A stretch of DNA of 58,056 bases, taken from NCBI GenBank assembly GCA_900155495.1, contig FTLJ01000355.1, positions 1-58,056 on the forward strand, written 5' to 3'. Position 1 is the first letter of the stretch; the number at the start of each line of letters is the position of its first letter. Below the pieces are notes generated by a model. It saw nothing but the letters and a program-made list of their open reading frames with translations. It was not told where the DNA came from and ran no database searches. The position numbers and the translations under genes were made by a program. The stretch is from Porogramme epimiltina. Its lineage: Eukaryota > Basidiomycota > Agaricomycetes > Polyporales > Polyporaceae. Below are positions 46,882 to 57,833 of this stretch, in pieces.

Positions 46882-49688
46882 TTATAGGATGTTATAACTG
46901 CGACGTCATTGTCAGAAGGCCATAAACACAGGGGTGAAAGTACTTACGCTTCGCTACGCCACTCGGCACCTCTCTTCGCGGTCTCAGCGCGCTCTTGTGT
47001 GCGGTTGACCCACCCATCCGGGTGCCCCGCTCCCGGCATCAGCTTCTCCTCCGGATGCGTGACCAGCTTAAACTGTGCTGGGCTTCTCTCCGCGCGTCCC
47101 TTCTCCCTCTCCGCCTCGTATTTCCGCTGCACAAGCTGCTCGCGCAGCACATCCCTCCGGCTCTTGTCTTCGCTCGCCTTCGCCTCTGCCATCCCCTCGC
47201 GCACCTCAACGAGCTGCGCGTCAACGTACTCGAGCGCGGTGCGCACCGCCGTGCCGACCGCCTTCTGGAGCTGCTTCTTCACGAGCCCGGTCGCGAGCGG
47301 CCCAAGGAGCTTGTAGAGCGTGTCGTGCTTCGAGTCGCGCACCGAAAACTTGAGCGTGTGTACCGATGTATGCACATCCTTCACCTTGAACACCGACGAG
47401 CGGTCGCGGTCGGCCGATACGAGATGGACGGTGATCGTGAGGCCCTCTCCGCCGAGGAGCACGTCGGCGAGCCCCGAGTCGGTAAGCTTGGGCGTCCCGG
47501 TCTTGCGACGGAAGTAGAAGGCAACGTCGCGCATATCTGCTTGAATCTGGCTCAGAGTGAGCTTGAGCTCGTGGTGGGTCTCATCTCTGTCCAGGGCCAG
47601 TCAGTAATGTTCGCATGTACGTGATGTGGAGCGTACTTGATATTGTCGTACCCGCTCAACTTGGCGTAGTTGTGGATGTCCATAGTGATAAGGTTCGGGA
47701 AGATATTCTTCCCCGATAAGGCGAGGTTCTCAAGGACCAAGTCGGTTTGTTCGTCAGTGTACTCGATTCGCGGGATGGGAATGTAGCCGAGCTGCTCGAT
47801 GACTCCGGGGATGATTTTCCGACGTACGTCGGCCCATAGCGCCGGCTTGAACTTGAGGTTTCCCTCTGCGTCGAAAAGGAGGTCCTTCGCCAGTTGTGAG
47901 AAGTTGCTGGCGACCCTATCATGCCTCGCTTCAGCGTTGATTAGGTGGGGTAACGATTCTAAACACATACCGCTGGTTGAGTGAGTCATCCGCCCAAGCC
48001 TTGAACCAGTCCTGGACCGTGTTGAACAGGTTGTCGAAGTGGGGCTTGTACTTCCCGTCGTGGAACTGCCGACCATTCTCCCTGAACTCGCGCGCCCGCT
48101 CCGACGACTGCTCATCGAGCACGTATCCGGGTTGTAGGAGCACCTCACGCACGTACTCGTCTACGTCGCGGAACCAGTGCCTCAAGCGCTCGTCCCGTTG
48201 CGCATCGTCATAAAGAGCGCGCATCGTGTCTCCGGTCGTGCTCAGGCTACGTCCATTTGCGAAGCGTTCGAGGAGCGTGCGAATCTCGCCGAGAGATTGT
48301 TGGAGAGACGGGTCCGCAGCGATCTGCTGGTGCGAGTCCTTGCCATGACCAGCGATTGTGTGGCCATGCGATGCATACTCCTCAAGGAAATTGAGTAGCC
48401 ATTGTACGGACCCTTGGTAGTCTTCATGACTCTGGCACTCGTAGATGACCTGCCTATGGAATTAGGCAAGGCAGGTATGATAATTACGAGATTACATTAC
48501 CTTCTTGAGACGGAAAATGACTTGATCGCGACGCTCTTGAGGGAAATACTCGTCCGAGAGGAAGTTCTTGACGCGGTTGGCATGCTCGTTCGCGCGGTCC
48601 CAATGTTCGTCTGGTACACGGCCTAGGAGTGATTTCTTCATACCGTTGAACTTGTCCTGGATCCTGTTCTCGTGTGCCTTCACGTCGGCCTCGTCTTCGA
48701 CAGGCTCTCCGACCTCTGCACGTTCCCTGATATCCGCCTTTTGCCGCTCCTTCTCGGCCTTACAGTGACGTCATGAACAGACGTAGGGAAGCAACAAGTC
48801 GATGGACATACCTGGGCCTCTCTCTTAAACTGCAGAGCCCTTTGCTGGGCTTCTCCAAGAGCTTGATCCGCAGGCTTTTCCTCGTTACCTTGTTTGATGA
48901 CTGAGCCTGCAACAGCGTCCTCGCTACGAGGGTCATGGGTGACGCGGGCATTCGTGCCAAGCACTTGCGCCTCAGGGACCTATCGTCTGCGTGAGATACA
49001 ACACTCGGCTCACGGGAACGAAAGCACAACTCACCGGGGTCTCATCTGTCCCTGGCTTCTGCCCGCCCTCGGTATAGAACGTGTACTCCGGCCCCGGCTC
49101 GTCCACCCTCGCCAGCGCGTCCGCATCAGGACGCGCCATCTCCGCCGCCTTCTCCGCGCCGCGCGCGAGGAGGTCGCGCCCGACCACGCCAAAGTCGGAG
49201 ACGAGCTTGCGCACTTCTGCGTTGGTGAATACGAGCGACAGCAATGTGCGGAGGTGCCGCACGGCCTGCTGGCCGTCGCTGCGCGCGCGCTCGCGATCAA
49301 CTGGGAGGACCTTAGACGGATCTTCCTTCGCGCTGTCCAATGTGATGTCTCGTGTACGCCAGACGAAGTTTTGCAGGACCTCGCCGGAGTTCTTCTGCTG
49401 GACGAGCGCGCGTAGCGTCTCAACGAGATCGTGGGTATCTTGCACGAGTGTCTGGCCTTCTGGGGAGAGTGCGTCTGCGCTGGAGAGACCGTCGCGGGAA
49501 AAACGGGAGAGGAGAGCGTCGATTTGGTCGTTGGTGGGGAGGCGCGACTGCCGCATAGCCGCGAAGACACCGTACAGTTGGAGCTTGCGGTCGACGTCGG
49601 TTTGGAGCTTCTGGCGGTCGATGGGTTCAGTGACTGTTCCTGCCCTTGGGCGGTCGCTGATATCTTTCTTCGCTTGGGGAAGAGACAT
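46882..49688 (-). CDS. HAM1-type protein (HAM1 N- and C-terminal domains)
   Basis: Minus-strand gene, start at 49688 (MSLPQAKKDISDRPRAG). Order: QTDVDRKLQLYGVFAAMRQS, LPTNDQIDALL, VLQNFVWRTRD, VRHLRTLLSLVFTNAEVRKL, VSDFGVVGRDLLARGAEKAA, YFPQERRDQVIFRLKK, CQSHEDYQGSVQWLLNFLEE, then RIEYTDEQTDLVLENLALSG, NIFPNLITMDIHNYAKL, LADVLLGGEGLTITVHLVSA, and HDTLYKLLGPLATGLVKKQL. This is the HAM1 N-terminal plus C-terminal (former DUF4449) architecture, related to BPI-like lipid-binding folds; fungal members are large and cytoplasmic or membrane-associated, with poorly defined function. The last exon is only 16 nt (46897-46882): WRSEA|YNIL, which fits the family end better than reading into the stop at 46944. 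Confidence 0.85.
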
Positions 49689-50679
49689 GGTAAAATGTGT
49701 GGCTTTGGGGATACGTAGAGTGATGTGCGGAGCGCGTAGCTGTCGCACGAAGACATTGAGGAAGCCGACTATATGGATATAGAACGCGGAACATACCCCT
49801 ATTTGAGCACCACTCGCACGTCAGACCCGCATAACCCGCACTCGTGTGAGTGTACTCAACCCACATGCACCGTCGGTGACGGAGACATACTCCTGAAGTG
49901 ACGTAATGGAATTTCGGGTTGCAACCTTGGGCTTGAGGCTAAGTGTCGAGTATTTCTCGTAGTGATTGTGTTACTATAGGCTCACAGCTGTTGTGTAGGA
50001 GCATGATGTGAGGTTTGAAGCTTGAAGTGTTAGAGGAAGGGAGGAAGGAGGAAAGAGATGCATTAAGCGCCCAATCAATAGGCGTTCGACTGACGTAGTA
50101 CTGCTATTAATAGCTTGTGTCTTATATATTATTACCGCCCTAGATGTCTCTATACCACGAACCTCACGGATCCCCCATTAGTGCGCTCCACCTCTGTCGG
50201 AACAATAACCATAGGATGTGTCGTGCTACCAGCTCTCCAGTGTCACATAATGATCAGTCTTAGGCCTTGATTCTCCAGGTATGCCCCTCGACAGTCCGAA
50301 AGGTGTGCAGTAATTCTCTTATTCTGTGCACTGAATGGCGAACAGCCTCTTTCGTCCCTGGACAGCTCGTACGTCCTTGGGCAGATGTGTAAAGATGATC
50401 CCGTGTCCCTAAAACTTCAGCAAGTTTCAGATGGCAAAAAGCCGCTCATTTCTACCCATGCCGCTCGCCGCCTCATGGACAAAACTCCCTTCCCCAATCG
50501 TGCCCGGCGGTCAACTTTGACGGGGCGGGCAAGATGCCAGGTCCACAAAGGCTGAAACTCCCGAAACTTGCACCTCTCGTGCCTGCGACGTCATGGCAGG
50601 ACTCCTCGTCTCCGGATATCGCCCCTTTTCATCCTTGCATCACCCGTAAGATATCAGTGAGGGACAGCCTCTTAGTGGG
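49689..50679. other. Intergenic region containing an oxidase relic
   Basis: About 1 kb. Apart from the acyl-CoA-oxidase fragment at 50160-50335, I see no gene; a 63-codon frame at 50534-50725 has no support beyond being open. Confidence 0.45.
50160..50335 (+). pseudogene. Fragment of an acyl-CoA-oxidase-like gene
   Basis: 50197-50244 matches oxidase copy B (about 22607-22654) at 38 of 48 positions by eye, including CATAGGATG and CTCCAGTG. It continues as GCCCCTCGACAGTCCGAAAG against GCCCTGTCGATAATCCACGA of copy B, to about 50335. The frame is broken and only this middle part is present. Confidence 0.6.
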
Positions 50680-51207
50680 ATGCTCAAGAACCCCACCACC
50701 AAAGGGAACTACTACCCGGATGTGAGCCCTGAGGATATGGAGGGTATAAACAATGGCGTCGCGGAGCAGATTCCACAAGAATATATGGAAACAGCGGCGG
50801 AGGATGACGAGTTAGAGTATATGCCGTCAGGTGCTGTTGGTATGTCGCCTGCATTTCTTCGCTTTTATGTAGCTCACCAGTGGACGCAAGAATGTCCGTA
50901 TGTCCCACAGTTCGACATGTTTATCCTATGAAAAAACACTAGTGACATGTCCGACTACAAGGCACTCGGCAGCAGCCTCTTCCCATTAGCCCAGGCCCCA
51001 CAGCGATATCATGAAGACCTCTGCTCCCCTGGCACGCCCATGCAGACCGTACACACAGGGTATGCTCTCGGAGCTACCAAAAGCTTCCGCGTCGTCGAAC
51101 GCGGCGACCACTTTGACCCTGTAAGCACAGATTTCGCGCATTCATACAGTGCGTATAGAGGCTACTTACGCTCTGGACTTTATTTGGAGACTCGACATAT
51201 AGATTAG
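50680..51207 (+). CDS. Small hypothetical protein with a 7-nt exon
   Basis: Model: exon 50680-50839, microexon 50891-50897, exon from 50943 to the stop at 51207. The joined reading ends exon 1 with LEYMPSGAV, then ECPD, then MSDYKALGSSLFPLAQAPQR and GYALGATKSFRVVERGDHFD. The phase works only if the 7-nt exon (AATGTCC) is included; otherwise the two protein-like halves are out of frame. The start at 50680 is the first ATG of the open frame. No known domain; a family of short mushroom proteins with ATKSFRVVERGD seems plausible but is from memory. The C-terminal end might instead be spliced after FDP. Confidence 0.45.
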
Positions 51208-51913
51208 TTACTACGTCGTACAGTGGACTACTACTACCGCCCCAAGCACCCACCAAGCCCGGGCTTTTAGGGCGAGCCGGGCCCGGCACATCACTACCAG
51301 TGTTCAACTTACTGCCAACAAGTTCTGGCCGTGTGTTTACAAATGTGTTAGCACAGTTGTATGTCGCTAGATCATTGATCAATGGTAAAAAGTGCACGCT
51401 TAGCCCTATTATCTCTTCGGAGAATAAACACCCAAAGATGGGCGTTGAGACAATCATCAAGCCTGCTCATTTTGAGTCCAGACAGCTGCCGCCGTGTCTC
51501 AATCTTGCCCGTACCAGCCGCGTTCATCGTGTCTCAGGCTGGCGTGTGGGGTTATGTAAGCACCGACGGACCTCGGGCGCTCCCTCAGGCCTCAGCGCCC
51601 AAAGACTCCTCCACAGCGCCCGCGCCCTCGCCCTCTACCTCGCAGCCCATCGTCCATCCAGCTTTATCGCGGAGTGAAGGCACAGCATGGCCCTATTTAT
51701 GCTGCAATTAAGCTACACTGCTGGTGTGCCCTAGTTAGTAACAACGGAAAGATGTGTGTCCGGCCAAGGGCCAAGCCTGAGCTCTGTGAGGATCGGCGTG
51801 ACTCCTCACGGTTCTGTGGATACGGGCGCCTAATGACAGACACCTTTTCTCAAGCACGTACGTGCATTGTGCGCCCACAACCGCCATCCCCCTCGATCTA
51901 CGACTTCTATGAA
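51208..51913. other. Intergenic region upstream of F-box/WD40 copy 2
   Basis: About 700 bp. The open frame of copy 2 extends back to 51674 without an aligned start; frames at 51300-51711 have no domain. Confidence 0.45.
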
Positions 51914-54400
51914 ATGGCTTCAAGGACTCTTCCTGCTGAAATAGGCCTCCATGTCATCGACTACATCGGTGAAGACGCGGATGCCATATACCATAGTACT
52001 GCCCAGGAGGCCGAATACCTCCGAACGCTCTGCATCTGTGCACTCATATGCAAGGATTGGCTTCACCGCAGTCGTGCCAATATCTACCGGTCCATTTTCA
52101 TAGGCGAGCCGATCAGACTACATTTTCTAAAAAGGACGTTCGACACAAATCCATCATTTCGACATCTCGTCCGCTCTGTCCACGTTACTCTCAATGACGA
52201 TCATTTCAAAGAACCACGGATCCCATTTCACCACGCCCTCTTATTCCTCAGGACAATGCCTTCGAGCCTTATACGCATCTCCGTATATGGTCTTATCCCA
52301 TTCGACAATATCACTCGTAGGTGCCTGTCTTTGGGCTATCCCTACATTCTACACCTTGACCTCGACTACCCAATGATCCCTATCAATCGCATCCATCATC
52401 TCACCAATGCCTTCCCATCTCTTTACACTATCTCGTACTCCGGAGATAGTAGAGGAGACGAAGACTACAGTATTTCGAAGTACGTCGTTACTGGGAGTGG
52501 TCGTGAATCTAGGCTCTCGGTGCGTAGTCATGTTGTGGCTAGGTTGATACAGCGTTGAGACATAATATAGGAGAAGGATGTTCTCAGACTTCCAGATATG
52601 GGATGGAGATCTGAACCATACCGAATATATATTGCACATATGCTCCGTCACAGGTTAGGGTCTATGGAGATTACGGATGTGCGCTGGGTGAGCTGGGTTG
52701 AGGACGGTTAGTCCGAAGCAATACCAGTGCTCGCTACCCTCACCACTCACACCCTCTTTCATAGCCGGCCATGTTTTCAATCTCTTACATCTCCCCCACC
52801 TCCACTCTTTGACTCTCCAGCTTCAGCCGATGGCCCTACACCGCTCTCTGTGCGCTGTGGTGAAGCTCCTAAGACACGGAGATCCTTGCACGACTCTTCA
52901 TGCACTCACTCTCCTATTAGGCGGAGTGTTCGAAAATGAATTCGATCCTGTGAAGCATATAAGAATGGAATTAAAGAGGATGTCAGGAACAGGACTCCGT
53001 GCTCTCTACAGGGAGATAGACGATATCCTTGGCAATGAGCAATATGATTGGGAGAACCCCACCACCGTCACCTTTCAATGTTCAGAAGGTTTACCCCGAT
53101 ATGTTGTGAACCGTCTCACTAGTGCCTTACAAGATGGATTCCCTAACCTACATCGCCGAGGTAGTTTGAAGACAGATTTGATCATCGGAGGTATGTCAAC
53201 TCGGCTGCGTGCATGTTTGCCCCGGAGTGCTCACCTTTTCCTTCATATACAGGGAATCAATTTACTTACTATGTGGGGAACATTTCCGTGTCCTCAAATG
53301 GAAAATTTGTTGCCGGGGCTATGAAGAACGATCTTGACCCATCCGAGACGATTGCCAGTGTGGTCGTACGAAGCTCACACACAGGAGCTACTTTGTCAGT
53401 AACCGAGGCGGAACAGGCCCTAGCATTCATACCGTCGCCGCGTGGACATACCGAACACTATATCCTGTTGGTGAAGGAAGAATCTCTTGTCGTATGGGAC
53501 CATTACTGTGGCACCGAGATCGCTACACTTGAAGGCCCTTCGGATATCAATAACAATAGCCTCTGGAGCTGGCGGGTGGTCCATGCGAGTCAGAACGTCC
53601 TTGTCGTTTGCGGGGATAATGGGTCCATTTTTGCCTGGGATGCGTATAGTTTCGCTGTACTCTACTCTCTAGATCGGCCATATGAAGACTTGCTGGTGGA
53701 CCCCCTCCACGACAACTTTATAAGCGTATCGGCGGATGAAAGGTGGCTCTTGATGAATGTCTACAATCCTTGCTCGGCCTATGAAATCTCCGTGTGGAAG
53801 ACTGCAACGTGGACCTTGCGTGCAGTCCCTTACCACCGCAAGGACCATAACGCTCACTACCCAGTAGCCGCCGCATTTTCAGAAGATGGGACGTCAATCA
53901 TCGCCATTTGTCATTGCGGTACCGTACAGCGATGGAACTTTCGTACAGGAACCCTTCTCAGGAGTACATATCTCGTTGACTCGGCTGGAAACCTGGAACA
54001 TACACTTCACAAGGTTAATACTCAGCTGTCTCCCGATGGCCGTCGAGTTTGTTGGACAAAGTACGCTGCCGGAGCCGATCGGAATCAAACGGTGAACATG
54101 TCGGACGCGGACACAGGGGTGTTGCTGTGGTCTAACAACCATCCCCCCAGCCAGGATCGGCACAGCATCGAGAACATTTTCTTCTCTCCAGACGGTCGAT
54201 ACGTGGTGGTTCGCAGCTCCGGCTGGTGGAAGTCTCGGTTATGGAGGGTGATCGACGGAGAGTGTATTGTAAGGGATAAATGGGAAGACCCTTCAAAGTG
54301 GTTGTGGAAGTTCTCCCTGAACGGAAAGGTGTTGGTGGTGATCCCGATGGAGAGTGATGACGACGGTGACGATGAATCAATATACGTTACGATACTATGA
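51914..54400 (+). CDS. F-box-like / WD40-repeat protein (copy 2)
   Basis: Four exons (51914-52519, 52571-52706, 52765-53190, 53253-54400) give 771 residues. The N-terminus MASRTLPAEIGLHVIDYIG with LRTLCICALICKDWLHRSRA is an F-box-like start; FPSLYTISYSGD and LPHLHSLTLQL are leucine-rich; the C-terminal half has WD40-like blades (SLVVWDHYC, SIFAWDAYSF, ISVWKTATW, SRLWRVIDGEC). Exon number, phases (0,1,1) and motif order equal copy 1 at 476, so the two are paralogues about 50 kb apart in the same orientation. Role as a substrate receptor of an SCF ligase is inferred. The ATG aligned with copy 1 was preferred over an earlier one. Confidence 0.82.
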
Positions 54401-54862
54401 GAGAAAGTGGACAAGTGGTGGTGCAGGGTACATCGTATCATAGTCTCATAGAGATAATTTGATTCTGTAAGAATCGTCAGTAAACTACTTCGGCCATGCC
54501 TGCCAATATCCAGGAGACAGCACAAGCTAACGGTCGCGCCCATAATTTGCGGTCTATCGGAGCGGCAATGCGAACGTTATCATGGGAGGGCGCATTTATA
54601 CCCTCATAGTGCGATCGCGATGATAGGATATTCAGCGGGTAGTCTTGATTGGAGCGGCGTGGGAGATAGCATAGAAAATAAAGTGTGATAAGGGGACTCG
54701 CCACAACCGGGGATAGATGAGGCACCGCGACGGTGTCATACGCCTGGCGATGGCACAGTGAGAGATCCTAAGGGTCATGCATTGGAGGTGATAAGAAAAC
54801 AGCAAAAATACATGACGAAGGTGTCTAACTATCGCTCTTATTTCTTCCGACTATCAGGAAAG
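54401..54862. other. Intergenic region between convergent genes
   Basis: About 460 bp of 3' flanking sequence; nothing recognised. Confidence 0.45.
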
Positions 54863-55912
54863 CTACTGTGCCCCCTCGCGCGATTCGCGAATCGTCTTCT
54901 TCGCGTCCTCTACAAATTTCCTCAACACCCGCACATCATCGCCTTCGGGGAGCGATTTCTCGACACGATCGTATAGGCGAGCGAATCCGTGGTGGATGTG
55001 GGCTTCCCCGTCGCCCAGGCCGTCCCGAACGAACGAAGAGATCTCTTCCATTTCTCCTACCCAACGATATGCTTTGGGGAGCATGCTTGGAACCCCCCTC
55101 GTTATGCGCTCCAAGAACGCCGGCTGCGAGGCGTTCAGCTCTCGCACGAGAGCTTGGGCGGTGGCAGGGGAGGACGCGTGGGCCGCTTCAACCGGGATAT
55201 GTTGTCAGTACACGAGAGACACCCGTGACAGTACAGAAGTGCTCGCAATCTCACCAAGAATCATGGTAGAAACAATTCCTGTGAATCCCTTCGTAATTCC
55301 CTGACGAAACATTACATCAGCTCAATGCGCAGCACGCGACACATGGGAAGTCGCGCTCACCGCGTACGACATCTTCAATGCGCTCGCGTCCCCGACACCA
55401 GCGCCTTCGCCGCGCAATGGCTCTACCCTCAGCCCCCATTTGCTCAGCGCGATGAACTCGTCCAGGACTTCCGTATCTGCAGGCTCGGCGGAGGCGTAGA
55501 ACGCCGGGTCGTACCCGTCCGTAGGCGGCCCTCCAACGATCCCCGCGTCGACGAACCTGACTGCGCTCCCCTCAAACACGCGTGCAACGCGCTTGGCCGT
55601 CTCGGGGCTCACCGCGTTGCAATCCACGAACGCCAGCCCGCGCGTGGTGGCGGCAGCAGCGTGCGCGGCCTTGAAGCTCTCCGCGAACGCGAGCGCAGAG
55701 CTCGGCGGGAGGATGCTGAGGACCCATTCCGCGCGTGCCGCGATGTCCGGGAGCGAGGCATCTTCCATGCCAGCGGCCTTGGCACGCGCTACCGATGCGG
55801 GGGAGCGACCTTCGAGCGATGTGAGGACTCTGCAGCCCGAGCGGACCATCCTGTGACCGACGGCAGCACCCATGGCGCCTGGGGCGATGATTGCGATCGT
55901 GGGCGCTGCCAT
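54863..55912 (-). CDS. 6-phosphogluconate-dehydrogenase-like NAD(P)-binding reductase
   Basis: Minus-strand exons 55912-55361, 55300-55255 and 55185-54863 give 306 residues. The N-terminal Rossmann motif reads TIAIIAPGAMGAAVGHRM, followed by SILPPSSALAFAESF, FVDCNAVSPETAKRV and FVDAGIVGGPPTDGYDPAFY. The join SYA|GITKGFTGIVSTMIL leads into AAHASSPATAQAL and a helical C-terminal domain of the DUF1932 type (ITRGVPSMLPKAYRWVGEME). The fold is that of 3-hydroxyacid/6-phosphogluconate dehydrogenases; the substrate is unknown. The Lys of ALKMSYAGITKGF is the expected catalytic-side residue. It ends REGAQ. Confidence 0.85.
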
Positions 55913-56289
55913 GCCTACTGCGCTAGAGAACGAGACCAGGGCTACTCAACGATTTTAAAGGCGAGCATCAAGGAATCATGAGTTCGAATTATAAGATAGC
56001 GTAGAGTCTTGGTTGTGAACTTGCCTACGAACCGAAAAGAGAGCGGTGTTCAAGGAGTCCCGGGAGAGAGAGCGCGCCAAGACCTGATTGGGTCTCGGCA
56101 AAAGCCGCAACTGCCACTTGTGCTGACGAGATCAACTTCGACCTTTCAACGTCGCTCACGCCAACATTTTATTGATCTATTCCGAAGTGCATATCATGCT
56201 GCCCGCCAATGTCGCGCCAACAATACACATTCGAACGTATTTGCTGAATCGAGGCGAGGCTCAGGCTGCATACATCAGAAAAAATCCCC

Positions 56290-56560
56290 GCCCCACTGTA
56301 GTACAATGTAGTCTATATAGCACCTGTAGCGCTGTTGCAACCCCCCTGCTCTGATACGCAACAGAGGGCGCCTAGGCGGCCATGTAGCGCCCTGTAGCAC
56401 CCTGTAGCACGCCTGGGGTGCCTCGTTGCACACTATAGCACACTATAATCACCGGGGGCTCCTACATAGCACATCGTAGGGCTATATTTTTTGGATGGCT
56501 GTTTACATAGTGCACTGTAAGCCTACAGTGCACTATACTTCTCTATATGAACCATATATT
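56290..56560. repeat. TGTAGC-rich repeat cluster
   Basis: The words TGTAGCGC, TGTAGCACC, TGTAGCACGC, TATAGCAC and GCACTATA recur many times on both strands in under 300 bp, ending in an AT-rich ATATATTATATATTG tract. It may be a decayed transposon end or a simple structural repeat. Confidence 0.55.
56507..56536. repeat. Perfect 13-bp inverted repeat (hairpin)
   Basis: ATAGTGCACTGTA at 56507-56519 and TACAGTGCACTAT at 56524-56536 are exact reverse complements around a 4-nt AGCC loop. Confidence 0.9.
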
Positions 56561-56713
56561 ATATATTGGGGCGGGCACACACGCAGTCGTGCACACACGG
56601 ACGTTCACATATAGACGATGAAACTGGTATTCATAGACGAGAATACAAATGTATACTACTAGTAGCGCAGACCTAGGTTCTACGCACCTTTTCAGAGGGG
56701 ATGGACGGCCGGG

Positions 56714-57122
56714 TCACAGCGCGGAGATCACCGGGGACGACGAGGGCCCAGCCGTCGACGCAGACATGCTGGTGTGCTCGAGCTGCCGCAGCTTCGCCTC
56801 CATGCGCGCGATCTTTGCGTCGGTCCTGTTACGCAATGAGACGCAGCGCGAGTCAGCACGAGATTCGATGCCCCCGGAACGCGGATGGGCGCAGAATAGA
56901 GGCGGAGGGACGGTGGGGGACTTACGCGTCAGATGAACGTCTCCCACCGGCACTCTTGAGGAGGCTGAGCGCGGTAGGTTTGTCGGCCTCACTCATCACT
57001 CGGCGACTCTTCGCACCGACCCCAAACCCGGGATCGAGTGGGGCCTGGTTCGCGTAGGTGACGACGAGCTTGCGTCCGCGGAGGTGTTTGTCATTGGCAC
57101 GCACGAGGGTTTTGTTGGCGTC
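56714..57122 (-). CDS. RRM-protein C-terminal half (RBM18-like), partial
   Basis: Two clean minus-strand exons (57122-56926 and 56825-56714) read DANKTLVRANDKHLRGRKLV then VTYANQAPLDPGFG, KSRRVMSEADKPTALSLLKS, and, after the intron, TDAKIARMEAKLRQLEHTSM. This is the second half of an RRM with the linker and coiled-coil tail of small RBM18-like proteins. I could not find the first half of the RRM (RNP2 and RNP1) in the next 700 bp upstream, so either the exons are hard to see, or the gene is truncated or fused to something else. Orientation and the 3' end (stop at 56714) are firm. Confidence 0.55.
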
Positions 57123-57299
57123 CTAGGGAGACGGTCGTATGTCATGCGCGTGTTACCGTCTGTTTGACCGGAGATGCCCTCCGGGTTGGAATGCACACGG
57201 ACGGTAGGAGTGCCATGCCGTGATGCGCGGGTGCGAGACCATGCGTGATCGAACCCAAGGTAAGCGCGAGTCTGGACGGAGGAGAGGAAGGACATACGT

Positions 57300-57833
57300 C
57301 GTACCGACCGCCTCGTGTCGTGCGCTTGCGTAAACTTCGTGCCCTAAGCTGACGGGATAGGGGGGGCAGGGTATGCGTGACTCACGGGGGACGGGGGATA
57401 TAGTAGCGAAGGCGCAAATGCATCGTCGAGAAACTTGCGGGCGACGGAAGAGCTAGGAATGTGTGAGAACGTTCAAGGCAGTGGACGAGGGAGTAACATA
57501 CCAGCTAATTGTCGCAGGTTTGCCCAAGCTGACTTTGACGAAAGCTGGGAGGTTTTCGGTGAGGATACGGTTGAAATTTTGCGTCTTCTAGAGGCTAGGA
57601 GTGGCGGTGGCACCTGTTGAGGAGGGGGTACGCACGGGATGCAGCGATGGGTTCGGGTTGTTTTCGGGACGTCGCGTGCAAGTCGGGTAGAACGGGGGAA
57701 GCAGAGACGACACGCCAGGAGGCAGCGAAGGGAGGGAGGACAAAGGGAAGGAGGACGAAGGTGAGTCACGGAGTACAAGCGCCGGAAGCGCACGGGCCAG
57801 TTCCGGATCCGGCGCCTGCGGACTTGTGCTCAT
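57300..57833 (-). CDS. Uncertain reading upstream of the RRM exons
   Basis: Starting at the ATG 57833 (MSTSPQAPDPELARALPALV), a chain of short introns with consistent phases links to KTQNFNRILTENLPAFVKVS, SVARKFLDDAFAPSLLYPPS and GTKFTQAHDTRRSV, reaching about 57300. The pieces look like one protein but match no family I know, and the join to the RRM exons at 57122 cannot be made in frame with confidence. It may be the 5' part of the same gene or a separate gene. Confidence 0.3.

Larger units (their letters stand above)
55913..56713. other. Repeat-rich intergenic region
   Basis: About 800 bp, no gene. From about 56290 to 56560 it is dense in TGTAGC/TATAGC words and contains a perfect hairpin (56507-56536). 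Confidence 0.5.

Noticed and set aside
46995..47624. 209-codon plus-strand frame
   Set aside because: Antisense to the HAM1-type gene, which has domain matches and splice sites.
49081..49782. 233-codon plus-strand frame
   Set aside because: Antisense shadow of exon 1 of the HAM1-type gene.
51074..51460. 128-codon minus-strand frame
   Set aside because: Opposes the small gene at 50680-51207 and lacks any recognisable motif.
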